Source: Ruminococcaceae bacterium R-25 (GTDB taxonomy: Bacteria; Bacillota; Clostridia; Saccharofermentanales; Saccharofermentanaceae). From it: a stretch of DNA of 64,000 bases. The position numbers and the translations under genes were made by a program. Where the stretch lies: assembly GCA_003149065.1 (NCBI GenBank), contig QGFZ01000003.1, positions 248,001-312,000 on the forward strand, written 5' to 3'. Below the pieces are notes generated by a model. That model worked only from the letters and a program-made list of their open reading frames with translations. It did no database searches and was not told the origin of the DNA. This document shows positions 8,437-16,843 of this stretch, piece by piece. Position 1 is the stretch's first letter, and each line of letters starts with the position of its first letter.

Positions 8437-9183
8437 ATGAAAAAAATGAGAAACAGTAAGAGAGGCTTTTCTCTCACCGAAATAATTGTAGTTATAGCTA
8501 TTATAGTCATTGTTGCATCAGCGGCTTTCGTTGGTATTGCTGTTGTTATTTCAAATGCAAAAGATAACGAGAAAAAAAGTTGGAGAGACAAAGACAGCAG
8601 AGAATTATTCGAAGTTGAAGCTTGGGATGAGGTTGATAACTGGACATATAACGTTGCAAGGTTCTTTGATGCCTCAACATATAAGCCGGCTCATACAAAT
8701 ACTCCGACAGCAACTCCTACTCCAACAACGGAACCTACATCTACACCTACACCGATACCCCAAAACGGTAGTTCTTCAAACACAAATACGCCTACACCAC
8801 CGCCTTCAAATACACCTACAGCCCAGGCAACAGCGACAACTGCTCCATCCAGTTCAGGTTCAGTTAATTTATCTGCAAAGAGAAATAATTCTTATACTAA
8901 TAATGGAACAGGCTATTATCAGCAGTATGTAACTTTTGACAATAATAATTTTGCCGGTAAGACTAAGTTGGTTATGACATATACCTATACCGGAGGAAGT
9001 GTATCGAATGTTTCCGGCAACTGGAACAGCAATGATAGTTATTCTGTCAACGGCAAAACGATAACTGTAACTTTGGATATGAATTCTGATACATGGAGAT
9101 TCCAAAATGGCAAAGAGATTTATATACAGATTGAAGGCAGCGGTCTTTCCGGCACATCGTTAAAATCTGTTGATGCTAAGTAA
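8437..9183 (+). CDS. Type IV pilin-like protein with Thr/Pro stalk and C-terminal beta domain
   Basis: A 248-residue protein with a class III signal: basic leader, then the cleavage/methylation site G-FSLTE near residue 10, then a 25-residue hydrophobic helix. After about 40 charged residues comes a roughly 55-residue Thr/Pro/Ser linker (PTATPTPTTEPTS type), as in linkers of secreted glycanases. A C-terminal beta-rich domain follows (about 162-248). That domain shares a spaced pattern (W-x-F-x-N, IQ, GS, L-x-SV) with the N-terminal domain of the GH5 enzyme at 30.4 kb, so it may bind polysaccharide. No pilus motor, peptidase or other pilin gene is nearby. I chose ATG 8437 for its AGGGAG site and because the leader peptide then has normal length. 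Confidence 0.8.
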   Translation: MKKMRNSKRGFSLTEIIVVIAIIVIVASAAFVGIAVVISNAKDNEKKSWRDKDSRELFEVEAWDEVDNWTYNVARFFDASTYKPAHTNTPTATPTPTTEPTSTPTPIPQNGSSSNTNTPTPPPSNTPTAQATATTAPSSSGSVNLSAKRNNSYTNNGTGYYQQYVTFDNNNFAGKTKLVMTYTYTGGSVSNVSGNWNSNDSYSVNGKTITVTLDMNSDTWRFQNGKEIYIQIEGSGLSGTSLKSVDAK

Positions 9184-9216
9184 AAGCCAGTTGCGAAAAG
9201 GGATTTTTAAACAGAC

Positions 9217-9236
9217 ATAAAGTGACATCACTTTAT
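9217..9236. repeat. Small perfect hairpin after the pilin-like gene
   Basis: ATAAAGTGA and its complement, separated by CA, form a 9-bp stem 34 bases after the stop. It is AT-rich and has no T-run. It may protect the mRNA 3' end ahead of the stronger terminator at 9252. Confidence 0.5.
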
Positions 9237-9251
9237 ATAGATCACCCTTGA

Positions 9252-9287
9252 GATGGGCTGCTCTCCGGAGCGGCCCGTCTTAAGTTT
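9252..9287 (+). terminator. Terminator of the pilin-like gene
   Basis: A 12-pair stem (9252-9263 with 9268-9279, two G-U pairs) with a TCCG loop is followed by TTAAGTTTT. The T-run is imperfect but the stem is strong. It separates the gene from the convergent ABC transporter operon. Confidence 0.75.
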
Positions 9288-9303
9288 TGGCGTAATTTTT
9301 TAA

Positions 9304-10950
9304 TCAGGAAATCACGCCGTGGATGCGGCGTTCTGCATCGAGAAGTGCAGAGCAGGCTTCGGACTGAGGGTTATTCAAAACGTCTGCAGTCGTTCCTTCT
9401 TCGCAAATCTTGCCGTTGCTCATAACGATAACTCTTGGTGCTATCTGTCTTACAATGTGGATGTTGTGAGTGATAAGAAGGAATGCAGTATGCTGCTCTC
9501 TATTGATGTCCGTCATGAGCTTTAAGAGCTCAGCAGAAGAGCTCGCATCAAGTGACGAGAACGGTTCGTCAGCGATTATGAGAGAGGGATCCTGGATAAG
9601 GCACATTGCTATGGCGACACGCTGGCGCTGTCCGCCCGACAGTTCGTTGGGGCGTCGCTTTAAATATTCTTCGCCAAGACCGCATATATCAAGGACCTCG
9701 ATCACGCGTGAGAGCACTTTGGCTTTGCGTTCGGTCAATGTGCCTTCGCCCTTGATCTCTTTTGCTCTCGAAGATGCGTTCAGGGCTTCCAACATGTGCC
9801 ACTTGATAGTGTGCGCAGGGTTTAAGCACGATACGGGATCCTGGAAGATAACACCTATCCTGTTGCTCTTTATGCTTACCGTGCCAGAATGAGGCAGGAG
9901 TCCTAAGAGCGATCTGATGAGCGTGGTCTTGCCTGAACCGGAACCGCCGATGAGGCCTAAGATCTCGCCCGGGTAGACATCCAGAGACACGCCCTTGAGG
10001 ACGTTATGAATGCCGTTATCTTTTGTGTCCTTATTCTTAACGCGCTCGAAAAGCGACCTGCCGTAACCTGCAGTAATATCTTTTGCGGTAAGCACGGGTT
10101 CTTTTGTGTAGTCGACCTTAACAGGCTCAAAACCCAGTATCCTTGTGTCGAGCCTTGCATTGGTAAGGAGCTCGGCCGTGAAGGCATTTTTAGGGTTGGT
10201 CAGGATATCTGATGCCGTATCCTTGTCGACGATCTTTCCGTCTTTCATTACCATGACGCGGTCGCAGAAGCCTCTTACGGCAGAGAGGTCATGAGAGATG
10301 AACAGTATGGTTATATGGAGCTTGTGGCAGAGCTCCTTAAGAAGCGACAGGATAGAAACTGTCGTTACGGTATCGAGTGAAGATGTGGGCTCGTCGCAGA
10401 TAAGGAGACGCGGTTTAAGAAGTGCGGCGCCTGCTATGAGCACTCTCTGGCGCTGGCCACCCGAGAGCTGGTGAGGGTAGCGGCCCATAATCTCTTCAGC
10501 GTTAGAAAAGCCGACGAGTTCCAACATATCGGCGATCACCTTGTGGTGCTCTTCTTTTGTTTGTATATTTTCTTTATGAGCTGTAAGAACCTCTTCTAAC
10601 TGTCTGCCGATGACCATAAGAGGATCGAGAGCAGTGGAGGGCTCCTGGAATATCATGCCGATGTCTTTTCCGAGCATGGCGCGGCGTTCCTTATTGCTCA
10701 TCTCGAGGAGATTCTTTCCTGCGAACTTGATCGAGCCTGATGTGATCTCAGCATTTTCAGGGAGGAGCCCTGCAATTGCGAGCGAAGTCATGGTCTTGCC
10801 GCAGCCGGAGTTGCCGATGAGGCCTAAGATCTCGCCGTCTCTTATTCCGAAGTCGACATCGTCAAGAACTGGCTTCGGGTTAGGATTCTTTCTGGTCGGG
10901 AAAGAGAGGGTCAGATGATGGACCTTTACGATGTGTATATGCCGGGTCAT
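9304..10950 (-). CDS. Duplicated ATPase subunit of a peptide ABC transporter (DppD-DppF fusion)
   Basis: A 548-residue fusion of two complete ABC ATPase domains. The first has Walker A GNSGCGKT near residue 40 and signature LSGGQRQRV near 160. The second has GGSGSGKT near 335 and LSGGQRQRV near 440. Each half has its own Walker B (LLICDEP and LIIADEP). It energises oligopeptide or nickel-type import as the cytoplasmic motor of the two permeases upstream. Its ATG overlaps the stop of the preceding permease gene (ATGA, 10947-10950) and has AGGAGG, so translation is probably coupled. Fused forms of this kind are known (YejF, GsiA). Confidence 0.9.
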   Translation of the reverse strand: MTRHIHIVKVHHLTLSFPTRKNPNPKPVLDDVDFGIRDGEILGLIGNSGCGKTMTSLAIAGLLPENAEITSGSIKFAGKNLLEMSNKERRAMLGKDIGMIFQEPSTALDPLMVIGRQLEEVLTAHKENIQTKEEHHKVIADMLELVGFSNAEEIMGRYPHQLSGGQRQRVLIAGAALLKPRLLICDEPTSSLDTVTTVSILSLLKELCHKLHITILFISHDLSAVRGFCDRVMVMKDGKIVDKDTASDILTNPKNAFTAELLTNARLDTRILGFEPVKVDYTKEPVLTAKDITAGYGRSLFERVKNKDTKDNGIHNVLKGVSLDVYPGEILGLIGGSGSGKTTLIRSLLGLLPHSGTVSIKSNRIGVIFQDPVSCLNPAHTIKWHMLEALNASSRAKEIKGEGTLTERKAKVLSRVIEVLDICGLGEEYLKRRPNELSGGQRQRVAIAMCLIQDPSLIIADEPFSSLDASSSAELLKLMTDINREQHTAFLLITHNIHIVRQIAPRVIVMSNGKICEEGTTADVLNNPQSEACSALLDAERRIHGVIS

Positions 10951-11789
10951 CTCTTACCTCCTTTCGAGAGGTTGACACGAAGGCCCTCAGAAATGAAGTA
11001 GAGGCCCAGAATGTAGAAGATCAGCATCAGGGCAGGGAATATAACGAGCCATGGAGCTACGCGGATGTAAGCCTGGCTGTCCGAGAGCATCTTTCCGAAA
11101 GAAGCATCCGGGGGCTGAACGCCCAATCCCAGATAGCTCATGCCTGATTCAAACAAGGTCATGTTCGCAAGGCCGATTACAGTTGCGGGCAGGAGCTGCG
11201 GCACCAGGTTAGGGAAAACGTGTAATGCCATTATGCGTGCCGGCTTTACGCCCATTACGCGCGCATGGGTTATATAGTCGAGTTCTTTTATCTCCATGGT
11301 TCCGACACGGCAAACCCTCGCGAAAGTCGGTGCGAAAACAAGGCCCAATGCCCAGATAACGTTTGTGACTGAGGCACCGAAAACAGCTACGGCTACAAGT
11401 GCCAGCAATATTCCCGGGAAGCACATTATGCTGTTGCCCATGAGCATGATGCCTTTGTCGATATAGCCGCCGAAGTATCCAGCAGGGATTCCTGCGAGCG
11501 TGCCGAGGATAAGGGCTATGGCGACGCCTGCTGCGGAAATGTAGATCGTATATTTCGATGCCGCCATGACGCGGGATAAGACATCGCGGCCGAAGTTATC
11601 AGTTCCGAAAGGGTGTTCCAGGCAGGGAGCTAAAAGCTTTGCTGAAGCGTCTGTAGCGTCAGGCTGGTACGGTGTCCAGAAAAGCGAGATTGCGAATGCG
11701 ATGACGACAATTCCCAGGAGTATAAGACCCGCCGTGTAGAATGCGGAGGCTTCAGGAGATCTGTTTTTATTCTTTCTGACATTTTCCAT
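10947..11789 (-). CDS. Peptide ABC transporter permease, DppC/OppC-like
   Basis: A 280-residue inner-membrane permease with the DppC-type short N-terminal tail, a first span near residue 20, the conserved HPFGTDNFGRDVLSR motif near 60, and the EAA loop with a central Gly near 175-195. It forms the translocation pore with the DppB-like protein encoded just upstream (15-base gap). ATG 11789 is preceded by AAGGAG. Confidence 0.9.
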   Translation of the reverse strand: MENVRKNKNRSPEASAFYTAGLILLGIVVIAFAISLFWTPYQPDATDASAKLLAPCLEHPFGTDNFGRDVLSRVMAASKYTIYISAAGVAIALILGTLAGIPAGYFGGYIDKGIMLMGNSIMCFPGILLALVAVAVFGASVTNVIWALGLVFAPTFARVCRVGTMEIKELDYITHARVMGVKPARIMALHVFPNLVPQLLPATVIGLANMTLFESGMSYLGLGVQPPDASFGKMLSDSQAYIRVAPWLVIFPALMLIFYILGLYFISEGLRVNLSKGGKR

Positions 11790-11804
11790 AACAGCAGATA
11801 CTCC

Positions 11805-12758
11805 TTATTTCAGCCTGATCCTTGGATCCGAAACAGCTGCTGCGATATCGGAGATGAAGTACAGGAGGACCGTTATGAATGCGAGATAGAAGACGATTCC
11901 TGAAAGGAGCGGGAAGTCTCTTCTCGAGATAGCCGACAGGAGAAGACGTCCCAATCCCGGCAGATTAAAGACCTGCTCAACGATCAGGCTTCCGCCTAAG
12001 ATGTCGGAAAGAATTATCGAGATTATCGTGATGGAAGACACATTTGAGTTCGGAAGGACGTGGCACATCATGATCCTTATGTCGGATAAGCCGTGGCTCT
12101 TTGAAGTGCGCACATAGTCAGAAGCCTTCTGCTCGATTATGGAAGACCTCAGGAACTTAAAGCTCATGGCGATCTTTGGAAGGGCGATCGCAAAAGACGG
12201 CAGAAGAAGGCAGCCGATGAATCCAAAGAAATCTTCCTTCGGTGCTACATAGGTTCCCACTGTAACGAGCGAGAACAGAGAACTTGCGATAAGTATGAGC
12301 AGGAGAGATGCGACATAGGGCGGGATCGCGAAAAGGATATGTCCTATGACAGAGCATACCTGGTCGCCAAGGCGTCCCGGTTTTCGCGCACTGAGCATCG
12401 CCAGAGGGTAAGAAACAACAATGACCATCAGCATGGCTATAGCGCTCATGCCGATCGTGACGGGGAGCCTTTGTGAGATGAGTTCTCCGACTCCCATGTT
12501 ATAAGCATATGAAGTTCCGGGATTGAATGTGAGGATCCCCAAAAGCCACGAGAGGTATCGGATGATCAGGGGCTTATCGAGGCCTAACTGCGAGCGTAGG
12601 AGGTCGACCTGTGCCTGTGATGCTTCAGGTCCCAGCATTACTCTGGCGGTATCGCCCGGTATTATCGAGAAGGCCGCAAAAACGAGTAATGACACGATGA
12701 AAAGTGTCACCACAAGTTCTATGAGCTTTCCGATAAAATAGCCGGCCTTGCCTTGCAA
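11805..12758 (-). CDS. Peptide ABC transporter permease, DppB/OppB-like
   Basis: A 317-residue permease with about six membrane spans. It has an N-terminal span, a periplasmic loop containing GDTARVMLGPEAS, and the EAA-type loop near residues 205-230 (YVRTSKSHGLSD). The start appears to be TTG at 12758, with an AGGGGGA site 7 bases upstream. The first residue is therefore Met, although the codon reads Leu. It is the first gene of the permease part of the operon, 130 bases after the binding-protein gene, with a hairpin in between. Confidence 0.88.
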   Translation of the reverse strand: MQGKAGYFIGKLIELVVTLFIVSLLVFAAFSIIPGDTARVMLGPEASQAQVDLLRSQLGLDKPLIIRYLSWLLGILTFNPGTSYAYNMGVGELISQRLPVTIGMSAIAMLMVIVVSYPLAMLSARKPGRLGDQVCSVIGHILFAIPPYVASLLLILIASSLFSLVTVGTYVAPKEDFFGFIGCLLLPSFAIALPKIAMSFKFLRSSIIEQKASDYVRTSKSHGLSDIRIMMCHVLPNSNVSSITIISIILSDILGGSLIVEQVFNLPGLGRLLLSAISRRDFPLLSGIVFYLAFITVLLYFISDIAAAVSDPRIRLK

Positions 12759-12821
12759 TCTTTTATCCCCCTATATTAATCGCGTAAATTAACAATTCAT
12801 TATATATGCTTTTCGGGCAAA

Positions 12822-12864
12822 TCAAAAGAATAAGGGCTGTCCCGAAATGTTTCCGAGACAGCCC
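12822..12864 (-). terminator. Hairpin between binding-protein and permease genes
   Basis: GGGCTGTC (12834-12841) pairs with its complement at 12857-12864. On the minus strand TTATTCTTTT follows. Partial termination here would make more binding protein than permease, a usual arrangement for ABC importers. Confidence 0.75.
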
Positions 12865-12888
12865 CGTAAAGTCATTCAACAAATAAAA

Positions 12889-14412
12889 TTATTGTTCAAC
12901 TACCTTTACCTGTGACATATCCTGAACATACATCGGATATACATTGTATCCTTCGAGTCTTGTGGATACGGCAGTAATGGTTGTCGGATCCTGAAGATAT
13001 ACTGAGCAGGCGTCATCTGTGAGGAGCTTTAATACCTTGTGGTAGAGCTCTGTTCTCTCCTTTGCGTCAGCAGTATGGGGGATCTTTGCCATAAGCTCAT
13101 CTACTTCAGCGTTGGAGTAGTTGATGAAGTTGCCGGAAGAATTTGTCTGGTAACGGTCCAAAACATCGTAAGGAGCATAAGAACTTGTGAGTGCGATGAC
13201 TGTTGTCTCATACTGGCGGTTTGAATATACCTGGTCGAGCCATGTAGCCCAGTCAACCTGCTTGATCTCCATGTTAATGCCGATTGCCTTAAGTTCGGAA
13301 GCGAGCTCGACTGCTGTATTTACGTGGATCAGGTAAGAAGAAGGAACCGTGCATGTGAGGTTAAAGCCGTTCTCGTAACCTGCTTCAGCGAGCAGAGCCT
13401 TAGCCTTTTCGATATCCTGATCGAAAGTGCCGTCGAGTGAAGTATCGTAATAGCTTCCCATTGCAGGGCTCATCGCAGTAGTAAGCTCAACGCCTGCACC
13501 GTCCATCGTTACGGAGATAACGTCTTTTCTGCTTACGGCATAGTTGATAGCCTGACGGACCTTTACATTGTTCAGAGGCTCGACTTTGTTGTTGAGAGCG
13601 AAAATCTGAACCATGTTGGAACCGTTTGACAAGATGTTGTACTTAGCCTTGTCGAGCTGGTTAGCGCGGTCGGTCGTAAGATAAGGGAAGATATCAATTG
13701 AACCTGCTGCGAGCTCTGTAAGACCTGCGTCCATATCAGCGCAGACCTTGAATGTGACCTTATCAAGATAAGGAAGGCCCTTCTGCCAGTAGTTGTCGTT
13801 CTTTACAAGGATAACACTCTGACCGGGTGTATAAGATTCGAACTTGAAAGGACCTGTTCCGACGGGAGCTGCCTGGCAGTTATCGTAACCTTCAGGAATG
13901 ATGCCTGTCGTGAAATAGCTTAAAAGCTCTGTGTTTCCGGACTCGAGAGTAACTTCGACCTTGCCTCCGTCTACTGCCTTAACATCCTTGATGGGATCCA
14001 ATTCCTGAACGAGCGCTGTGCCGTCCTGATTATCAAGAAGGCCTGCTGCACGCTTTAATGAGTAAACAACGTCAGCCGCATCGAGGTCTGATCCGTCATG
14101 GAACTTAACGCCTTCCCTAATAGTAAAAGTATATACGGAAGCATCGTCTGAAACTGTTACATCTGTAGCAAGACAGAAATTGAGATTGCCCTTGCTGTCA
14201 TACTTGTAAAGGCCTTCGTAGACATTGAAGATGATCTCTTCATCGCCTGCTGCAACTACTGTGTGCGGATCGAAAATTCCGGGTTCCTGGGTGATGCCTA
14301 CTACGGCATTGTTGTTAGCCACGCCGGGCTTCTTGGTGCATCCTGCAAACCCGGCAGCCATAAGGCTTACAGCGGCTACAGCAATGATGCTTTTAGTAAT
14401 GATCTGCTTCAT
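12889..14412 (-). CDS. Peptide-binding lipoprotein of the ABC transporter (SBP family 5)
   Basis: A 507-residue extracellular solute-binding protein. The signal peptide ends in a lipobox (GFAGC, Cys near residue 25), so it is lipid-anchored. Family-5 signatures follow: the N-terminal GITQEPGIFDPH, TFTIREGVKFHDGSDLDAAD near 105, and GTGPFKFESYTPG near 170. It captures oligopeptides (or similar ligands) for the DppBC-type pore encoded next. I chose ATG 14412 because AGGAGG precedes it. A longer reading from 14481 has no ribosome binding site and would place residues before the signal peptide. Confidence 0.9.
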   Translation of the reverse strand: MKQIITKSIIAVAAVSLMAAGFAGCTKKPGVANNNAVVGITQEPGIFDPHTVVAAGDEEIIFNVYEGLYKYDSKGNLNFCLATDVTVSDDASVYTFTIREGVKFHDGSDLDAADVVYSLKRAAGLLDNQDGTALVQELDPIKDVKAVDGGKVEVTLESGNTELLSYFTTGIIPEGYDNCQAAPVGTGPFKFESYTPGQSVILVKNDNYWQKGLPYLDKVTFKVCADMDAGLTELAAGSIDIFPYLTTDRANQLDKAKYNILSNGSNMVQIFALNNKVEPLNNVKVRQAINYAVSRKDVISVTMDGAGVELTTAMSPAMGSYYDTSLDGTFDQDIEKAKALLAEAGYENGFNLTCTVPSSYLIHVNTAVELASELKAIGINMEIKQVDWATWLDQVYSNRQYETTVIALTSSYAPYDVLDRYQTNSSGNFINYSNAEVDELMAKIPHTADAKERTELYHKVLKLLTDDACSVYLQDPTTITAVSTRLEGYNVYPMYVQDMSQVKVVEQ

Positions 14413-14439
14413 ATTCCCCTCCTGAAAAACAGTTAATTC

Positions 14440-14445
14440 ATTATA
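14440..14445 (-). promoter_or_regulatory. -10 box of the peptide transporter operon
   Basis: TATAAT on the minus strand lies 27 bases before the binding-protein start. No clear -35 box was seen. Confidence 0.4.
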
Positions 14446-14557
14446 AGAATGGCCCAAACGCATACATATAGGGCATTGCACACAAAAATTTAAGGCAGGC
14501 AGAAGCTGTTCGTTCCGAAAATTAACTAAAAATTTATAAAAATCCTTTTAATAAATC

Positions 14558-14587
14558 TTAATATTTCCAAGGCGCCTGGTATATAAT
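14558..14587 (+). promoter_or_regulatory. Promoter of the zinc-ribbon/coiled-coil gene
   Basis: TTAATA (14558-14563) and TATAAT (14582-14587) are 18 bases apart. The leader that follows contains a terminator-like hairpin. Confidence 0.5.
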
Positions 14588-14603
14588 AGGGCATATCATT
14601 TTT

Positions 14604-14633
14604 TGCGCGCGTTCTTTTTCGCGTGCATTTTTT
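14604..14633 (+). terminator. Terminator-like hairpin in the leader (possible attenuator)
   Basis: TGCGCGCG (14604-14611) pairs with CGCGTGCA (14620-14627, one G-U pair) and is followed by six T residues. It lies between the TATAAT box at 14582 and the AGGAG site of the gene starting at 14647. It has the form of an intrinsic terminator ahead of the gene. Confidence 0.55.
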
Positions 14634-14646
14634 AGGAGATTCTAGT

Positions 14647-16347
14647 ATGAAGAGATGTCCGGTTTGCGGCGTAATGATGGGCGACAACGTTGCTCGCTGT
14701 TCAATGTGCAAATACGATTTCCAGAAAGCTTCCCAGGGTAATAATGACGAAGCTGCTGCTGAAGCGAAGAAGATTTTAGACCAGAAGCAGGCTGAGAATA
14801 TTGCACGTGCAGAGGCTAAGCGCTCAGAAGAGGAAAAGAGAATCCTTGAAGCTTTGGACAAGCTGAAGCGCGATTATGCGAACATGCAGGAACAGTTCGA
14901 GGCTGAGAGAGCTAAGCTTGATAAAGAATTCACGACATTCCAGAAGAAAAAGCTCGCTGAGCAGGAAGCTTTGGAAAAGTCAGTTGATACTATCCGTGAC
15001 GAAGTGATCGAAGCTCGTGACAAGAGAGATTCTCTCCGCAAAGAAGCAAACGAGATGATGGATCAGGCCAGGAAAAAGTCTCAGAAAGAACATGATGAGA
15101 TGATCGAGGCCGCAAGGATCGAACAGCAGAAGATCTACGAAGAAACCCAGAAACAGACCGAACAGCTCGCTGCACAGGTTGAAAAAGAATATGCCGCTGC
15201 TCTTGCACAGAGAGACGAACTTATTGCCCAGGCAAAAGAAGTCCAGGCAATGATGGACAACGCTGATAAGATCAAGGCTGAGAAGGAAAAAGAGATTAAG
15301 GCATGCGAAGCCAAGATCGTTAAGCTCGGTGAAGATTTTGAGAAAGAAAAGATCAAGATCGCTGAAGAGAATAAGAAGATCGCTGAGAAGCAGGCTGCCG
15401 AAGTCCTCAAGATGAAGCAGGAAGCTGAGCGCGACAGAGACATCGCTGCAGCTGAAAAGGAAAAACTTATTGCTGAAGCTCAGGCTGAAAGAGATAAGAT
15501 CATCGTTCACCTCGAAGAGCGCAACAAGCAGGCTCAGGCAGAACTCGATGACATGACCGAGAAGGCCAAGGCCGTAATGGTTGAGGCAGAAGCAGCCATG
15601 ACCAGAAGAGACCAGCTTAATACGGAAATCGCTACCTTTGAGAAGGAAGTTGCTCAGCAGCGCAGAGATCTCGAAGAGACAATGGAAGCTTCCAGAAAAG
15701 AACTCGAAGAGGCTGAAGACAAGAAGGCTAAGGCTGAGAAGGAATTCAGTGAATACAAGAAAGAATCCGCAGATATCCAGGATCAGATCAAAGGCCTCCA
15801 GGCTGAACTCAAGGAAGCAAAGGAGATCATCGCTGACTCCAAGAACGCTACAGTTCTTGCAGAAGCTGCTGCTCAGGAGATCGTTCTTAATGCAGAGAAG
15901 CAGTCAGTATTCCTTAAGCAGGCTGCTTTAAGCGAGAGCGAGAAGGGCAAGATGCTCGATCAGATCGAAGAATTAGAAAAACAGGTTAAGGAGAAAGAGA
16001 TGGAGAAGGCTGAGCTTGAAAAGAAGCTTGCATCACTCGACGCAGCAATTGCAGAATTGGAAAAGAAAGTCAGATCAGGCGGCGGTGCCGGTGCTCCGAT
16101 GGAGTACATTGTCGAGACTGTTGAACACAATAAGTCTTCCGAAGTCAACGTTGAAGCACTCTCTAAGTTACTCAAGAAGAAGTCAGCTGAAGGCTGGACT
16201 TTGATCTCCGTAGTTGATGACGACGGCGGCAAGCTCATTTCTTCAATGGGCGGCGGATCAGAAGCAGGCTTGTCCTCACTGTCAGGCAGTCCTTTCTCAC
16301 AGAAGGAAGACAGACTGGTACTTATCTTCGGCAGACCGATGAAGTAA
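14647..16347 (+). CDS. Zinc-ribbon, long coiled-coil protein with C-terminal DUF4177-like domain
   Basis: A 566-residue cytoplasmic protein. Residues 1-25 carry two CxxC pairs (CPVC, CSMC), a small zinc ribbon. About 440 residues of Ala/Glu/Lys/Gln-rich heptads without prolines follow, a continuous coiled coil. After a Gly-rich hinge (SGGGAGAP), the last 90 residues contain EYIVETV and a KKSAEGWTLISVV stretch, which resembles the small DUF4177 fold. I do not recognise an established function; a scaffold or filament is plausible. ATG 14647 was chosen for the TTAGGAGA site. A strong terminator follows, so it is monocistronic. Confidence 0.75.
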   Translation: MKRCPVCGVMMGDNVARCSMCKYDFQKASQGNNDEAAAEAKKILDQKQAENIARAEAKRSEEEKRILEALDKLKRDYANMQEQFEAERAKLDKEFTTFQKKKLAEQEALEKSVDTIRDEVIEARDKRDSLRKEANEMMDQARKKSQKEHDEMIEAARIEQQKIYEETQKQTEQLAAQVEKEYAAALAQRDELIAQAKEVQAMMDNADKIKAEKEKEIKACEAKIVKLGEDFEKEKIKIAEENKKIAEKQAAEVLKMKQEAERDRDIAAAEKEKLIAEAQAERDKIIVHLEERNKQAQAELDDMTEKAKAVMVEAEAAMTRRDQLNTEIATFEKEVAQQRRDLEETMEASRKELEEAEDKKAKAEKEFSEYKKESADIQDQIKGLQAELKEAKEIIADSKNATVLAEAAAQEIVLNAEKQSVFLKQAALSESEKGKMLDQIEELEKQVKEKEMEKAELEKKLASLDAAIAELEKKVRSGGGAGAPMEYIVETVEHNKSSEVNVEALSKLLKKKSAEGWTLISVVDDDGGKLISSMGGGSEAGLSSLSGSPFSQKEDRLVLIFGRPMK

Positions 16348-16370
16348 TAGTTTTTGATTAATCAGTTTTG

Positions 16371-16402
16371 AAAAGGTTGTCCGGTGACGGGCAACCTTTT
16401 TT
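16371..16402 (+). terminator. Terminator of the coiled-coil gene
   Basis: AGGTTGTCCG pairs with CGGGCAACCT around a GTGA loop and runs into six T residues, 23 bases after the stop. Confidence 0.92.
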
Positions 16403-16475
16403 AGTGAATGACTGAAATGGTGATGGCTTTTCGGGTTCTCTCGAAAAAGAGAAAGCATCTTTATGACTTCAGTAG

Positions 16476-16843
16476 AAATCCCTGCAAAGTCACTGCACGT
16501 CGAGAACTTTGCAGGGATTTTACGGGCCCCAAATACGGCATCTGATACGGCTATAGCCTTACCGTTTGCCGTATTTTCTGCTGTTTTTGGTCCAAAATAT
16601 GGCATTTAATACGGCTGCTGCCGCATCGGTTGCCGTATTTTTGGACGTCGGCGGAGAGTCAACTTTTCAGCTAGCAGAAATCGAAAATCGGCTAGGCAAA
16701 AAGTTGACTTGAAGGAAGCCATTACGTTCATTGACAGAAAACTGTACGGAAATGACCAAATTCGTCAATAAATCCGTCAATTAGAGGCCATATTGACGAT
16801 TTTATTGACAGTTTGCGCTGTTTTCGTACAGTTTTTTGTCAAT
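16476..16843. repeat. Array of five consecutive long inverted repeats
   Basis: The stretch between the coiled-coil gene and the EF-G paralogue has no credible gene. It holds five hairpins in a row. 1: a 15-bp perfect stem, 16476-16490 with 16506-16520. 2: AAATACGGCA, 16531-16540 with 16567-16576. 3: a near copy of that stem, 16592-16604 with 16631-16644. 4: AGTCAACTTTT, 16657-16667 with 16699-16709, with inner CTAGC/GCTAG. 5: a 19-bp stem with one mismatch, 16730-16748 with 16825-16843, which encloses another 18-bp stem with two mismatches (16764-16781 with 16792-16809). TTGAC/GTCAA recurs throughout hairpins 4 and 5. Stems 2 and 3 share sequence; the others differ. Confidence 0.85.

Noticed and set aside
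14980-15510. A 176-residue Leu/Phe/Ser-rich minus-strand frame
   Set aside because: It is antisense to the coiled coil, whose Glu/Lys/Ala codons give Leu/Phe/Ser on the other strand. No start signal.
16297-16605. A 102-residue minus-strand frame after the coiled-coil gene
   Set aside because: It runs through the terminator at 16371-16402 and through hairpins 1 and 2, with no ribosome binding site. It is not a credible gene.
16476-16843. A CRISPR array or tRNA cluster in the hairpin region
   Set aside because: The stems are mostly different from each other, spacing is irregular, and no cloverleaf with a T-arm motif could be drawn.
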